Under the pieces are notes generated by a model that made no database searches, had not been told where the DNA came from, and saw nothing but the letters and a program-made list of their open reading frames with translations. Position numbers and translations under genes: made by a program. Of a DNA stretch of 26,593 nucleotides, positions 1-10,463 are shown piece by piece; within the stretch, counting starts at the first letter, position 1, and every line of letters begins with the position of its first letter. The DNA comes from Pelargonium cotyledonis (Eukaryota; Streptophyta; Magnoliopsida; Geraniales; Geraniaceae), in contig JAYMTA010000576.1 of NCBI GenBank assembly GCA_036897625.1, forward strand, positions 1 through 26,593, read 5' to 3'.

Positions 1-2420
1 TCTTTTGAGTGAACATTTTCTTATTAGGAAGTAAAACTCAAACCCTGTGTTCTAAAACCACTTATTCAAATGCAACATCACGGCAGCCAAATAGGTTCCT
101 CTCTCCCCTTATTTGTTTGACATAAAAGTGATTTTTTTTTTTTGGAAAGATAGAGTTGCATGGAAGGATATGCTCTTTGGAAAGAACCTTTACGAGGAAT
201 GATAGGACAAACCAGAGCTGAGGTGTAAAAATAGATGTCAAAAGCCCGACCGGATATGCCTCAGATGAAGAGGATAAAAGTGCCCCTCCGATGTCATTAG
301 TGCCATAATGTGATTCTTGACCCAATAGGTTCAACTCTTCACCAACAATTTAGGGGTTATCTTCAGTTAGATGAGTTACATCTAACTAAGTCTTTAATCA
401 TGCAAATAAGTAGGGAATGGATCTAATAGAAGTTGCTTCTAGTCTTCTACTGCATTAGCTTCACAATCTTTAGGCATATATAATAAACCATCACCAACTT
501 ATTCAAGAAGCCATTTGTCAGGTTTATGCCTGCATCCATATGGCAGCATAGCCAATTTTCAGAACAGAGGATGAGTTGCATTATATCTAAGCCAGTCTGG
601 TAGTAAATGCTGCTTGAATTTTCATTATCATGCAAAATGTTACAGAGTTGAGTAGCATTATTTTCCATCATGGGCGTGATGATTGAAAGTTCATTAATCT
701 ACTCCTTTGGGACTGCCCTGGGATTGGGACTGATATAGATCAAGCAATTCATATAATCAGAGTTTACAGGATTTACTAAGTGAGTGTGACAAGTATAAAG
801 TTGGTTTTTCCTTGTAACCAGACTTTTGGCATAAGGGTCTTTTTTTTTTTCAGCCATAAGGGTCTTATGGATTACCTTATTATGAGTGAATTCTTAGGAT
901 TGCTACCTCTGAGGGTGATAATTAGCAAAAAGAGTTACAAGATGTCGGTGCATTCTTAAGTTTAAAGTTCACGACATATATTTTTTGTTTGTAAGTTCTC
1001 TGTACTTCTAGCCAAATAAATTTCTGTTTTTGAAACTTTGTAGTTTAAGACATCTGGTTGATATAAATTATGGTGAAGTCATTTCTTTTTTATTACTGAA
1101 CCTGAATAAACTTTGTCAATTATTGTGGTTCCTGGCTCCCTTTTGAAGTTCAAGCTCCATTTTATGAGAATTGATGCCTGAAGTCGCATTAAGTGTTAAG
1201 AGTGGCTAAAAATTAGGAGATATGAGCTGTTAGAGTGGTTGAAAATTAGAAGATTTTGGGATCTTATTTTATCTAGATTGAGATGATAAAATAGGGTTAA
1301 GGGTATCATTATAATAGATTAGAAGCCTAGAAAGGAGCATGATGTGTTCCTTGAATGTAAGTACATTTATAAAATGAAAGATGTGAGTTTTCTCTTCCAA
1401 CAATACATGCTAAGAGAAGAAATCATTTGAGGTACACATCATAAGTTCCAATATTATATGCTTAACCCATAACTTTCAAACACAAATACCTGGCTTTTTT
1501 TTTTTTTTTAATACTTTTAGTTCGTCATTTTTTTTAATTGAATCTCATATTTTAGGGAGACATGTCTCACTATCTTTATGCATTCCCACGGTTCATGTTA
1601 ACACTGCCTGGGACAGAGTCTGAATTTTGATGAGGTTGTCGAAACGAGTTAGATATTATTCTATCTCAATTTTCTATTAGGTATTATTCTTATGTATGTG
1701 AAAAATCCTAGAAAATTTTAGTAAGTTTTTGTATTCCCTGCATTGATGGATGTATTATTTTGGAAGTGTACTGAAGCAAAACCTGTTATTGGCTTGAGCC
1801 GCCTGAGTCTGGTTAGTTGTGAAAACATAATCCAATCTATAAATTTACGATCAAATCACCTGTAAAATCAAACTTGTAAGAGCTTGAGTTTGGTAACATT
1901 TTGTAAATGTGAAAATAATTTAACTTTACTAGCAATGAAGATTGGCTAATCTGGAGAAAAAATGTTGAAAGGCAAAGCTATTTTCTTCAGCCCATATTTC
2001 TCTTACCTTCTTTTTCAGTTGGAAATCATTGAGACTAGCTTATAAAGGCTAGCATATTGACATAGCTCATAGTAAAAGAGCCAACAAGAACATTGTTGAT
2101 AAATAAGAAGTGTGTTTAGTATTTACCGTAGTTTGGGGCTCATGAGCCTTGGGGTTCAAATAGTAAAGGGTGAGGTTAAGCTCAAACAAGTTCTACATAG
2201 AAAAATCCATTAAAGTCTGATTTATTCCAAGTCATTTTACAGTTTGGTGTATGATTATAACTATAGTTCTACATGCAGGGAGATTGGGAACTGCTAAACT
2301 GGCTGGTTAATTTTGGTGGATTGAGGATCTTATATATTATTAAGACATATACTGAAATATTCAGTTCAACCATTTTTAAGTTACCTGAACTGACATACTG
2401 CTACTCAACTGTTACTACAA
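1..2420. other. AT-rich spacer and leader of the HAD gene
   Basis: No convincing gene is visible on either strand. Open frames are short, AT-biased and resemble no family I know. The last few hundred bases must hold the promoter and 5' leader of the HAD gene at 2421. An in-frame TGA ten codons upstream of its ATG supports that start. Several T-runs (about 1495-1510) and A/T-rich stretches are present. I could not assign a TATA box. Confidence 0.5.
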
Positions 2421-3853
2421 ATGTCATTGTTGTCAAAATTACGATGTGTCACTGTGGATGTTACTGGTACACTCATAGCTTACAAAGGGGAGCTTGGTGA
2501 TTACTATTGTATGGCAGCGAAAGCTGTTGGGCTGCCATGCCCTGACTACAAACGTGTTCATGAGGGCTTTAAACTGGCATATACAGAGATGACAAAAAAA
2601 TATCCATGCTTTGGGCATGCAGCAAAGATGCCGAACATTGTGTGGTGGAAAACTTGTGTAAGAGATTCATTCAGAAGGGTAAGTAAGAGAAATGATCGGC
2701 AACTAGGTCGATGCATGACTCGTGAATCATGATATTGTTGCTAATGTTTCATTTCTTGTTATGGTGTCAAAGCACATCCACTATTTTTGTGAGGCCTGTG
2801 ATAAGTGACTGTATGATGAATAGTACTCTCCTCCTTGTTCTAGTGTATTACTATCAGATGATATTAGAGAAAATAATCGTTAAGCTGCTGACTAAAAATT
2901 CAAACATTGTATGCAACTTATCTTCAAATGTGATGTAATAGGTTTCTTATTTCACTAACAGGCTGGATATGATTATGATGAGGAGACATTTGAGAGTGTG
3001 TTTAGACGGATATATGCTTCATTTGGTTCATCTGCTCCTTATAGTATCTTCCAAGATTCGAAACCATTCCTGAGATGGGTACGAGAACAGGGTCTTCAAG
3101 TTGGGATTGTTAGCAATGCTGAGTATCGTTATCAGGATGTAATTCTACCAGCCATGGGTTTGAACCAGGTAGACATTTAATCTTCTGAATGCTATTTATT
3201 TGCATCTCACATCCTAATCCTAGTTAGTGTTACTTCATCCATATTACAATTACACCCGATTTTGGATTTAGCCTAGGTATGGAAATCTACCAAGTGATGA
3301 GTTTGTATTCATCATCAATGAAAATGAATGCATAATCTCTCTCTCTCTCTCTCTCTCTCTCCTCTCTCTCACACACACACACACATTGTGGTGTGCATAT
3401 CTAGAGAATTTTGACTGGAACACAACTGCTAGCTCAAGCACACAAGTCATGAGAATTTTCCATGCATCAGTGCATGAAACAATGTACTTACACTTAGTCA
3501 AAGGCAGCAATTCATGCTCACATATGTTTGAATCATGTTTGTTATTCCAGGGATCTGAATGGGACTTTGGCGTCTTTTCTGGTCTTGAAGGTGTAGAAAA
3601 ACCAGATCCGAGGATTTATGAGATTGCTCTTCAGAAGGGTGGGAATATTTCCCCGGAAGAAACTTTGCACATTGGTGACAGCATGCGTAAAGACTATGTA
3701 CCCGCAAAATGTTTAGGCATGCACGCATTGCTGTTGGATAGATTCAAGACTCGTGATGCCGAGGAATGGAGAAAGTCTGGTGCTATTGTGCTTCCAGATC
3801 TGATGGCAGTACAAGAATGGCTGACCACAGACTCAGAGAAGTCAACTAGTTAA
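2421..3853 (+). CDS. HAD-superfamily hydrolase, HDHD3-like (3 exons, 255 aa)
   Basis: Exons are 2421-2678, 2962-3168 and 3551-3853, all joined in phase 0 with GT-AG introns (first donor GTAAGTAAG), giving 255 residues. The start is supported by an upstream in-frame stop. HAD motifs are in order: motif I VTVDVTGTL (Asp13), motif II VGIVSN (Ser137), motif III lysine in GVEKPDP (Lys172), motif IV HIGDSMRKD (Asp198 and Asp203). The segment between motifs I and II is an alpha-helical C1 cap. The length fits the HDHD3 family (about 250 aa). Known family members are poorly characterised presumed phosphatases. In motif I the usual second aspartate is Thr15, so classical phosphatase acid/base chemistry is doubtful. 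No transit peptide is evident, so a cytosolic location is inferred. The second intron contains a CT/CA microsatellite. The substrate is unknown. Confidence 0.93.
3336..3384. repeat. (CT)n-(CA)n compound microsatellite
   Basis: A CT run with one CC interruption passes directly into a CA run inside intron 2 of the HAD gene. It is a likely length-polymorphic site. Confidence 0.95.
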
Positions 3854-5059
3854 TTTAGGGACTTGTATAGTAACAAGTGATGCTTGTTAAAAGTTGTGTT
3901 CTTCCACACGTTCACCAATGCTTTCAAATGGATGGAGGGACACTGTTTACTCAGTTTTCATGTTGGATTTTCTTTTCCAAGAAAGAATTCTGAAAGGAAT
4001 ATTATAAACTGTCTGTGCTTTGCATTGATGAACATCTAGCTTGAGAAAAAACCATGGAAAGTGGTTGAAGATGGTTGATGGGAAATGATAAATACTACCT
4101 CATGGCCAAAACAGTGTAAAAGTTTTGAGTCTTTGTAGTTCTACCAAGGAGAAGTGGTATGTTTACGTTGTCTCTTCCTATGGTCACCGATTTGCTTTCA
4201 GATTTACATGTATGCAACGCTTTATGTGTAGAAGAAAAATACCTATGTGTGAGGACGTGCCAATTTGAAAAAATGTCTCTAATTGTGCACGTGTCAAACC
4301 TACTGATAAAAAAAATAATGTGAGGCTCACTCGTGAAGAGTGTTGAAGCGGAGACTAAAATCCCACATTGAAAACGTATAAAATGAATATGACGGAGCAA
4401 GTAAAATCTCATCAATAAGATTGACATTTTATTGGTAGCAATACAAACTATTATATGTAGCCAAATTTTTGAAATTTTACGGTTACACATAACAGATTTC
4501 AGATTTTTCCACCAAGAAGTTGTTAATGACCAATCTATAGCTATAACCGATCTTTTCAAGAGTTTCCCATAAACAGGAAGAGAGATAATAGGGCTAGGAA
4601 TTGTAGGCCTAATTCAATCAAAGCTTCACTTAATTGGTTATGGTTGCAACTTGAGCTCCATAATGATCAACATCAAGCTCAGTATCTCATCTGCAATCTT
4701 CACATTCAAAGATGGACATGGCCCTTAGCTCCTATTTTGTCTGAATCTTCAAAATCAAGTCAACTACAAAGCCATGGTCTTACTCTTTAGCTAAACCAAT
4801 CAATAAATTAAATTGATGGACATGAGCTCTCATGAGAATTATATTCACTAATCAGTACACTTAAGCTTCATAACATCATCCAAACATCTTTTAGCATATC
4901 ATCGTTATTGTACCATCTATCTGAGTTGTGCAATAATACAGCAGCGTCATGAACTCTATGAGAATCAAATCAGGTGATGATGCTCAACAGACCAAGCTGA
5001 GGGAACAAGATTTCTCCATGGATCTCGTCTGGTAGGCAAAAAGCTCATAATCATGCTCA
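3854..5059. other. 3' flank of HAD gene and AT-rich spacer
   Basis: The first 150-200 bases are probably the 3' UTR of the HAD gene. The rest has no coding signal. A stretch near 4305-4400 has the look of a dispersed-repeat fragment but no defined ends. A longer open frame on the minus strand (4095-4559) has no family resemblance and biased composition, and I treat it as chance. Confidence 0.45.
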
Positions 5060-5061
5060 AG

Positions 5062-5762
5062 AGTCAAGTCCTATGTTGTTTCAGCTTCTGGCTACAAAGA
5101 ACTTGCAGTAGAAATCCCTGTTGCTGGTGGATTATTGCTTACCTGATATTAGAGTTGGGAGAGCTAGCAGCATTCATAACAACAAGACTTCTTGCTTCCC
5201 TTCCCTGTTGGACTGCTACTCGTGACTCCTCGGGAATTTACATAAATCCAACATAAATCCAAGAGATAGTTATGATCTTTTGGACACAATAACATCAATG
5301 CTCAGCAAAAGGAAAACTTCCTACTTCAATTGAATTGCATCTGCCATCAATACCATAGTATTTTGTTTGCCATAGTTGTGGACGACTTTGCTCAGATCAT
5401 GCTAATACTTTCAATTTGACACCCTTTATGCACCACGGTGCCAAAGGGATCTGTCAAGCAGCTGTGTACTTGGCACATGGTGTCTTCAACACTATTGCAA
5501 CCATGGCAGTAGAAGCTAAGAACACACCAAGAGAAGTACCATTAGGATTGTCCACCATAACCCCCTATATAGTGCTTAATGGCTCTTTCTATGATGCAGA
5601 TACACAGAGATACACACCCTAATACAGCTTATGCTACTGCATAGCTGAGTGTGGAGATGAAATGGGACAAGAACCTGGTTGCTCTTGGTGATGTCAAGGG
5701 GATGTCCACTGTTCTTCTGGTAGGCCACCCTGGAAAAGCATAATACATTACAGCCACCTTGT
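5062..5762 (+). pseudogene. Decayed cationic amino acid transporter (CAT family) copy
   Basis: Collinear pieces of a plant CAT-type amino acid permease lie in three frames. At 5101-5130 the sequence reads LAVEIPVAGG, the conserved loop of the family. A shifted frame then gives YLILELGELAAF, matching the YLRVELGDFVAF segment. At 5405-5590 there is a run from ANTFNLTPFMHHGAKG to IATMAVEAKNTPREVPLGL, which matches the strongly conserved NLTPFxPFGAKG and IATMAEETKNPSRDIPLGL region. At 5650-5735 MKWDKNLVALG and KGMSTVLLVG match the next segment. At least two frame changes and stops after the YLILELG and VLNG stretches, plus missing intervening sequence, show that it cannot encode a transporter. 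The N-terminus and C-terminal half are not recognisable. An intact parent should exist elsewhere in the genome. The subfamily (CAT1/5/8 versus others) is not resolved. Confidence 0.82.
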
Positions 5763-6564
5763 AGCATTAACGGAAGGAGAATCACTACCAAAACCAACAC
5801 CAAATATTACAATCATCTTAATGTTGGCAATAGGAAACTCGACATCACGATACTTTATATGGAGTTTTCTTGATAATACTTTCCAACTGAAAAATTACCT
5901 GCAGCTAAAACTCCTAGGTTCCAGACTTGTACAGGTTCAGCCCATTTCAATTATACCAAGAATGGTGGTTTCTCAGCTCTGGAAAACTCATGCTTCTGCA
6001 TATAAATATCATCCATCTTGAGTAACTCTTTTAAGAATCAAGAGAAACTCAATAATATACAAAGAGTAGTTTATTTTTATTTTTATTGTACATTTACAAG
6101 TAAGATATATCACTAGTCTATGCCGAGACCCACACAACTGACACAAGGCTTCACATTGAGGAAGAAAAAAGAAAAAGAAGATAGAATTCTATCATACAAT
6201 TTATGTATTGACTCTTGACTCACATTATCAGAGTATTTTCAGTTTCCAGACTCATTACAAACTACATTAAGTCTGAAAAATGTCCCGGTAGTTTGTATAA
6301 CAAAGTACTTGTATGCAACAGAAGAATCTAGAGCACAAAAAAAAAAAAGGAACCTTCTCATGGAATACTGAAAATGTCCATGGAATTTGACGATTAGATA
6401 GACAGCATCTACTACAGTAATAGCTTTAAATTATGCGACATTTGTTAATAAAAATGAACTCAAAGATGTTAAATGGCTTGACTTTAAATTTTGGGTAGCA
6501 AATAATAAAACGTTGATATAATCACCTAAAATGAGAAACCATGAAATAGAATCTCACCACGAGA
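5763..6564. other. Spacer and 3' flank of the PPR gene
   Basis: No gene is seen. The left part may contain unrecognisable CAT remnants. The right part is the 3' UTR region of the minus-strand PPR gene. It is A/T-rich, with an A-run at about 6337. Confidence 0.45.
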
Positions 6565-8520
6565 TCAGCAGAACAGGTTGCTCCAACACTTATCAATGGC
6601 TGCCTGAATCTTCTTCCGTTTGCAAACATCTTGAACGACTATTTTCCATGTAGAAGCTTTTGGTGCTAAAAAGTGTCGCAGCATCACTTCTATAACTTTG
6701 GAAGCAGCTGCAATTCGATGTCGCTTGGACAGCCGAACAACAAGCTCATCTAGAAAGACCCTACCATCTTGAGGAGGGTCCAAATTTTCTCTCAAAGTTC
6801 TCAAGAAAATGTTGCATGTATGAGAATCAGGATCACAACCCCTATACAACATGTTATTTAGAAGATCTATGGCACGGGCAATGCTACCCTGCTGGCATAA
6901 AGCAGTGAAAAATATATTATAAGTGATTAAATCTGGTTGAGACGCAGGTTCCTGACAAAGCATCTCATTGAAAAGTTTTAAACCCTCTTCTACCAAGCCA
7001 GCATTGCAGAGACCATGAATCATCGAAGTGTAGGCCACAACATCTGGTTTTAGTCCTCTGACCAACATGTGCACCCACACCATCTTAGCCTCAGGAAGCA
7101 TCCCATCCTCACATAAGCCATCAATTAGTACGCTGTAGAAAACCACATTAGGCTTACAATTCTTAATTCCCATTTCTTTCCACACATGAACAGCTTTATG
7201 AGTTCTACCTGACTTAAAAAAACCCCTAATCAATGAGCTATAAGTGAAATCATTAGGAGTACAACCCTTATCCACCATCTCAGAAAGAATATCTTCAGCT
7301 TCATCCACTTTTCCTTCCCGACAAAGTCCATCTATAAGAGCACTATATACAACAGTATTCGGTTTGTGTCCTTTTTCTATTATCTCCTTCCACAATCCCA
7401 TTGCCTCATCAGACTTTCCCTCCTTAAACAAGCCACTTAGAAGGGATGAATAAATGTGGTCATTTGCGCAGCGCCCTCTTTCCTCCATAGACTTCAAAAC
7501 GTGAATGCCATCAACAGTTCGTCCTTGTTTAACAAGCCCATTAATGATTGTTCCATAGGTTATATCATTAGGCACACATTTGCTTGATACCATCCGATCC
7601 AAAAGATCAACTGCCTTGTCCAGCTTCCCCTTAAGACACAATCCATGAATAAGCATGTTATAAGTGACTTCATTTGGAAGACACCCTTTAAGAAACATAT
7701 TATCCACAAGCTTAGCCGCACGAGCCAAATCGCCCTTCCTGCAAACCCCATTAATCAACGCATTGAAAGTTGCTGAATTCGGCAAGCAACCCTCAATCTG
7801 CATCACATCCAACAAATACACAGCTTCATCAATCCTATTCTCCTTACACAACCCGTCCATCAAAGTGGAGTAAGTGTACACATCGGCTTGACATCCCCAT
7901 TGCGGCATTTCACCGAACACCTCGACTGCTCTGTCAACACACCCCAACTTACACATGGCCTTAATGATCAAATTGAAAGTGAGCACATTTGGTGAAATAT
8001 TCACATTCTCAGAACCAACAACAGAGGAATAAAAATCCAAAGCGCGAGAATAGAGACCCTCTTGTATCACAACATTGAGAACCGAATTGAAAGACTTGAC
8101 AGTTCGCTTACACTGAAATTCATCCACCATTCTACCAAACAACTCCACGGCTTTCTCAGGTAAATGGGCTCTACCATACGCCTTGAATACGAGGATGAAA
8201 TTGTGTTCAACAAAAACTCTGCGCTCCCGCCGCATTCGATCCAAAACCTTCTCCACCGAGCTCAAGTCTCCAGCTTTGGCAAAGTTATCAATAAGCGAAT
8301 GAAAAGAGTAATCTCCCGACTGGTAGGAACCCGTTTTGGAGGTCGATTCGAAGAGTTGTTCTGCGATTGGGGGCTTAGAATCGTCATCGTTTTGGGGATT
8401 TTCGGTTGATGAGATGGAAGCTACTGAGAAGTAACAGCGAAGGAGGCGAGTAGGGAACTTGTATCGGAGTGAAGAGAGGTTAAAGCTGAGACCTTTCCGT
8501 AATGAGGAGGTGGCGGGCAT
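6565..8520 (-). CDS. EMB1025: P-class pentatricopeptide repeat protein, EMB1025-like (651 aa)
   Basis: A single uninterrupted frame of 651 residues, intronless as is usual for PPR genes. Residues 1-35 are rich in Ser, Arg and Leu with almost no acidic residues, which fits a mitochondrial (possibly plastid) transit peptide. From about residue 75 to 575 there are roughly 14 tandem PPR motifs of 35 residues. Hallmarks such as TYSTLMDGLCKENRIDEA and VYSALIDGLCREGKVDEA recur, so this is the pure P subclass with no E or DYW editing domain. The C-terminus (AAIDKCWSNLFC) and segments such as FGRMVDEFQCKRTVKSFNS match what I remember of Arabidopsis At4g20090/EMB1025 almost end to end. PPR proteins bind organellar RNA sequence-specifically, and loss of EMB1025 arrests embryos. 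The RNA target is not deducible here. The next minus-strand gene (MOSC) begins far downstream, so the two are independent transcription units. Confidence 0.9.
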   Translation of the reverse strand: MPATSSLRKGLSFNLSSLRYKFPTRLLRCYFSVASISSTENPQNDDDSKPPIAEQLFESTSKTGSYQSGDYSFHSLIDNFAKAGDLSSVEKVLDRMRRERRVFVEHNFILVFKAYGRAHLPEKAVELFGRMVDEFQCKRTVKSFNSVLNVVIQEGLYSRALDFYSSVVGSENVNISPNVLTFNLIIKAMCKLGCVDRAVEVFGEMPQWGCQADVYTYSTLMDGLCKENRIDEAVYLLDVMQIEGCLPNSATFNALINGVCRKGDLARAAKLVDNMFLKGCLPNEVTYNMLIHGLCLKGKLDKAVDLLDRMVSSKCVPNDITYGTIINGLVKQGRTVDGIHVLKSMEERGRCANDHIYSSLLSGLFKEGKSDEAMGLWKEIIEKGHKPNTVVYSALIDGLCREGKVDEAEDILSEMVDKGCTPNDFTYSSLIRGFFKSGRTHKAVHVWKEMGIKNCKPNVVFYSVLIDGLCEDGMLPEAKMVWVHMLVRGLKPDVVAYTSMIHGLCNAGLVEEGLKLFNEMLCQEPASQPDLITYNIFFTALCQQGSIARAIDLLNNMLYRGCDPDSHTCNIFLRTLRENLDPPQDGRVFLDELVVRLSKRHRIAAASKVIEVMLRHFLAPKASTWKIVVQDVCKRKKIQAAIDKCWSNLFC

Positions 8521-9158
8521 CCCCGGGCTGCTCAGATTGTGAAGGAGGAGGAAGAAGAAAATAGCAGCAAGAAGCTTTGTGAAATTCAGAGAATTTTAGA
8601 GCTAAAACCCAGTTCTTTGGAGTAGTCAACTTTTTTTTTTTTTTTTTTTGAAGGGTTGGAGTTGTAAGCTTTAGTTTTTAACCTGACCAGCGAGTCAAAT
8701 CACCTGTTTTAGGGCTAATTATGTATAGGTACAACTGTATAATTAGAAGAAAAAAATTAGGGGTAATTTTTGTTGGACGCTGCTCTATAGTTTACATGTT
8801 TTCCGGCGGACACTCCTGAAGAATTTTTGTGAATTTTTTAGGACTCTATGCTTTTTAATGTTGAATCCGTTGGTTTATTTGGTTAATGTTGAAGTGGGTG
8901 ATGAGTACCACGTCGGAAATATAAAGTGAAAATGCGAAATATAATGCTGCAAATGAAACATTACTAATAAGGTTACTTTTTAGTATGAGAAACTCAAGTC
9001 ATTGTATTTAGCCCGATATTGAAATTTAACAAGATATATTTTTGACTATTTTTATTTTTACCAAATGTCATCAAAGTCTTTTCCCAAAGTAGATAAAATG
9101 TGTATATTTGAGAGTGATTTCTTCTAATTTTCAAAATACAGGTGTTACATGTACCCAA
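8521..9158. other. PPR promoter region and spacer
   Basis: This region contains the 5' leader and promoter of the minus-strand PPR gene and a long T-run at about 8631-8649 (an A-run on the gene's strand). No other coding signal is present. Confidence 0.5.
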
Positions 9159-9183
9159 ATATATATATATATATATATATATA
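9159..9183. repeat. (AT)n microsatellite
   Basis: About 12 AT units, directly visible in the sequence. Confidence 0.95.
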
Positions 9184-9225
9184 GGTGTCACACTATTAAA
9201 CTCTTTATTGTAAACCTAGACAAAA

Positions 9226-9847
9226 CTAAAATATTTTTTTAACGTGCAAATCCCACTTTATTGGAAAGGAAAACAGTATAAAGAAACAAAGCAAAACGAG
9301 AAAACCTACTACACGAGGAAATAAACCAAAAAACAACCTAAAACTAATGTGCGGACCAACACCAGCAATGTCCGTATGTGTAAAAGTACCACACGGCCGC
9401 CAAAAAACCACTCAAGCGGGGGTCTTGAGATTGAAACTGTTGTCCCCCCATTATGCCGGACTTGCCGGACTTTCCTCTCCTCCTGAATCAGACCTAAGCT
9501 ACTCACCGCTCCCAAAACTTGACCCTACCTCAGATGGAACAACGATCCTTCCAACCCTAGCCCTTCGGGCCAGAACTGTTTCCTCCAACGGCGGACCCTA
9601 CGATTGACCACCCTACCCCTCCAAGAGATTGCCCCTCCTCTTTCATCATCATTCTTCGATACAAAGAAACCATCACCACCTACGGAACCACAACCGCCGC
9701 GCAAGGAAACGAAACCGTCGGCGACAACAACCACAAAACCCTAGTTTAGGGCAACCGCACTCTCACGCAAGAGATAGAACTCGCCATCTTGATTGTACAA
9801 AGCCGCCGCACCTAGCCGTCTCCGACAACAACCACAAACCCTAAAAT
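9226..9847 (-). mobile_element. GC-rich retro-insert, LINE-like 3' end (tentative)
   Basis: A roughly 500-base block (about 9350-9850) is far richer in G+C than everything around it. Read on the minus strand it ends in a unique 3' tail with AATAAAG followed by TTAAAAAAA, resembling a retrotransposed 3' end. A 7-bp direct repeat (CTAAAAT at 9226-9232 and 9841-9847) flanks it and could be a target-site duplication, though the A/T richness makes chance matches likely. The minus-strand frame (about 9525-9734, VVVADGFVSLRGGCGSVGGD) is low-complexity Gly/Arg-rich and not a recognised protein. It could be a short or internally deleted LINE, or a fragment of a retrocopied transcript. The identity is not established. 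Confidence 0.4.
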
Positions 9848-9980
9848 CCCCTCCCTCCAACACTTGAGTTTGTGATAATTAACTTAGCAATAACTTGAAC
9901 AAAACTAGAATTAAGTGTCATATCTTCAAATAAATATAATGAAATTCTTCTATTAGAGCTATAACATTTTTTATAATTAG

Positions 9981-10271
9981 TACTCCCTCCGTCCCAAAAT
10001 AAATGTCATGTTTCCATTTTTTGCAAAAATTAAAAATGACCAGATAATTTAATGTAAATTCAATATTACAATCATTTTCCCACATACACCCTATGTGCAG
10101 TTCATTTGACAACTACACATGGTATTAGTGCATAAGTGATAAAGGTAATATGAGAAAAACTGTATATATACACATTTATACCGTCGCTTATCAAAAAAAA
10201 AATATATGGGAAAAACCATAATATAATAACCTAAAAATAGAAACAGAACACTCATTTTGAGATCGAATAAC
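9981..10271. mobile_element. Stowaway-like MITE
   Basis: The left end begins with TA followed by CTCCCTCCGTCCCAAAAT, the diagnostic terminal inverted repeat of plant Stowaway (Tc1/mariner) MITEs. The right end is a degenerate inverted copy: CTCATTTTGAGATCGAA near 10251-10267 pairs with the left end at most positions. At about 290 bp with an AT-rich interior and no coding capacity, it is a typical non-autonomous element. The diverged right terminus suggests an old insertion. Confidence 0.75.
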
Positions 10272-10339
10272 ACTCACCATATAGAGGGAATGTAATATTA
10301 TATGTTAATAGAAATGTGATGATTCACACAGCTTATATA

Positions 10340-10406
10340 GTGATCAACTACATAAAATTTCATAGTTGATTTATTGATTTATGTAGTTGAATTTGTAGTT
10401 GATCAC
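10340..10406. repeat. Inverted repeat / hairpin
   Basis: A perfect 12-bp inverted repeat, GTGATCAACTAC (10340-10351) and GTAGTTGATCAC (10395-10406). Inside it lie further TAGTTGA copies that allow alternative pairings (for example TTATGTAGTTGA). It lies just outside the Stowaway-like element and just before the coding fragment at 10464. It could be a small foldback element or the terminus of another transposon. Confidence 0.7.
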
Positions 10407-10463
10407 AGTTTTTCTTGCAGTGGTAACGATTAAACTTGATTGTCACATTGTGACACACTTTTG

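Noticed and set aside
62-671. Open frames on the minus strand (62-334 and 447-671)
   Set aside because: Short, no family resemblance, no splice or promoter context, and spacer-like composition.
4290-4400. Stretch with CCCACATTGAAAACGTATAA, reminiscent of retroelement LTR edges
   Set aside because: No paired copy, no termini and no internal region were found, so no element can be named.
4095-4559. 154-codon open frame on the minus strand
   Set aside because: Rich in Ile/Phe/His runs typical of translated AT-rich spacer, with no recognisable domain.
7244-8409. Plus-strand frames across the PPR gene
   Set aside because: Antisense shadows of the repetitive PPR coding sequence.
9347-9844. Plus-strand Pro/Arg/His-rich frames
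   Set aside because: Reverse reading of the GC-rich insert. Low complexity and no family resemblance.
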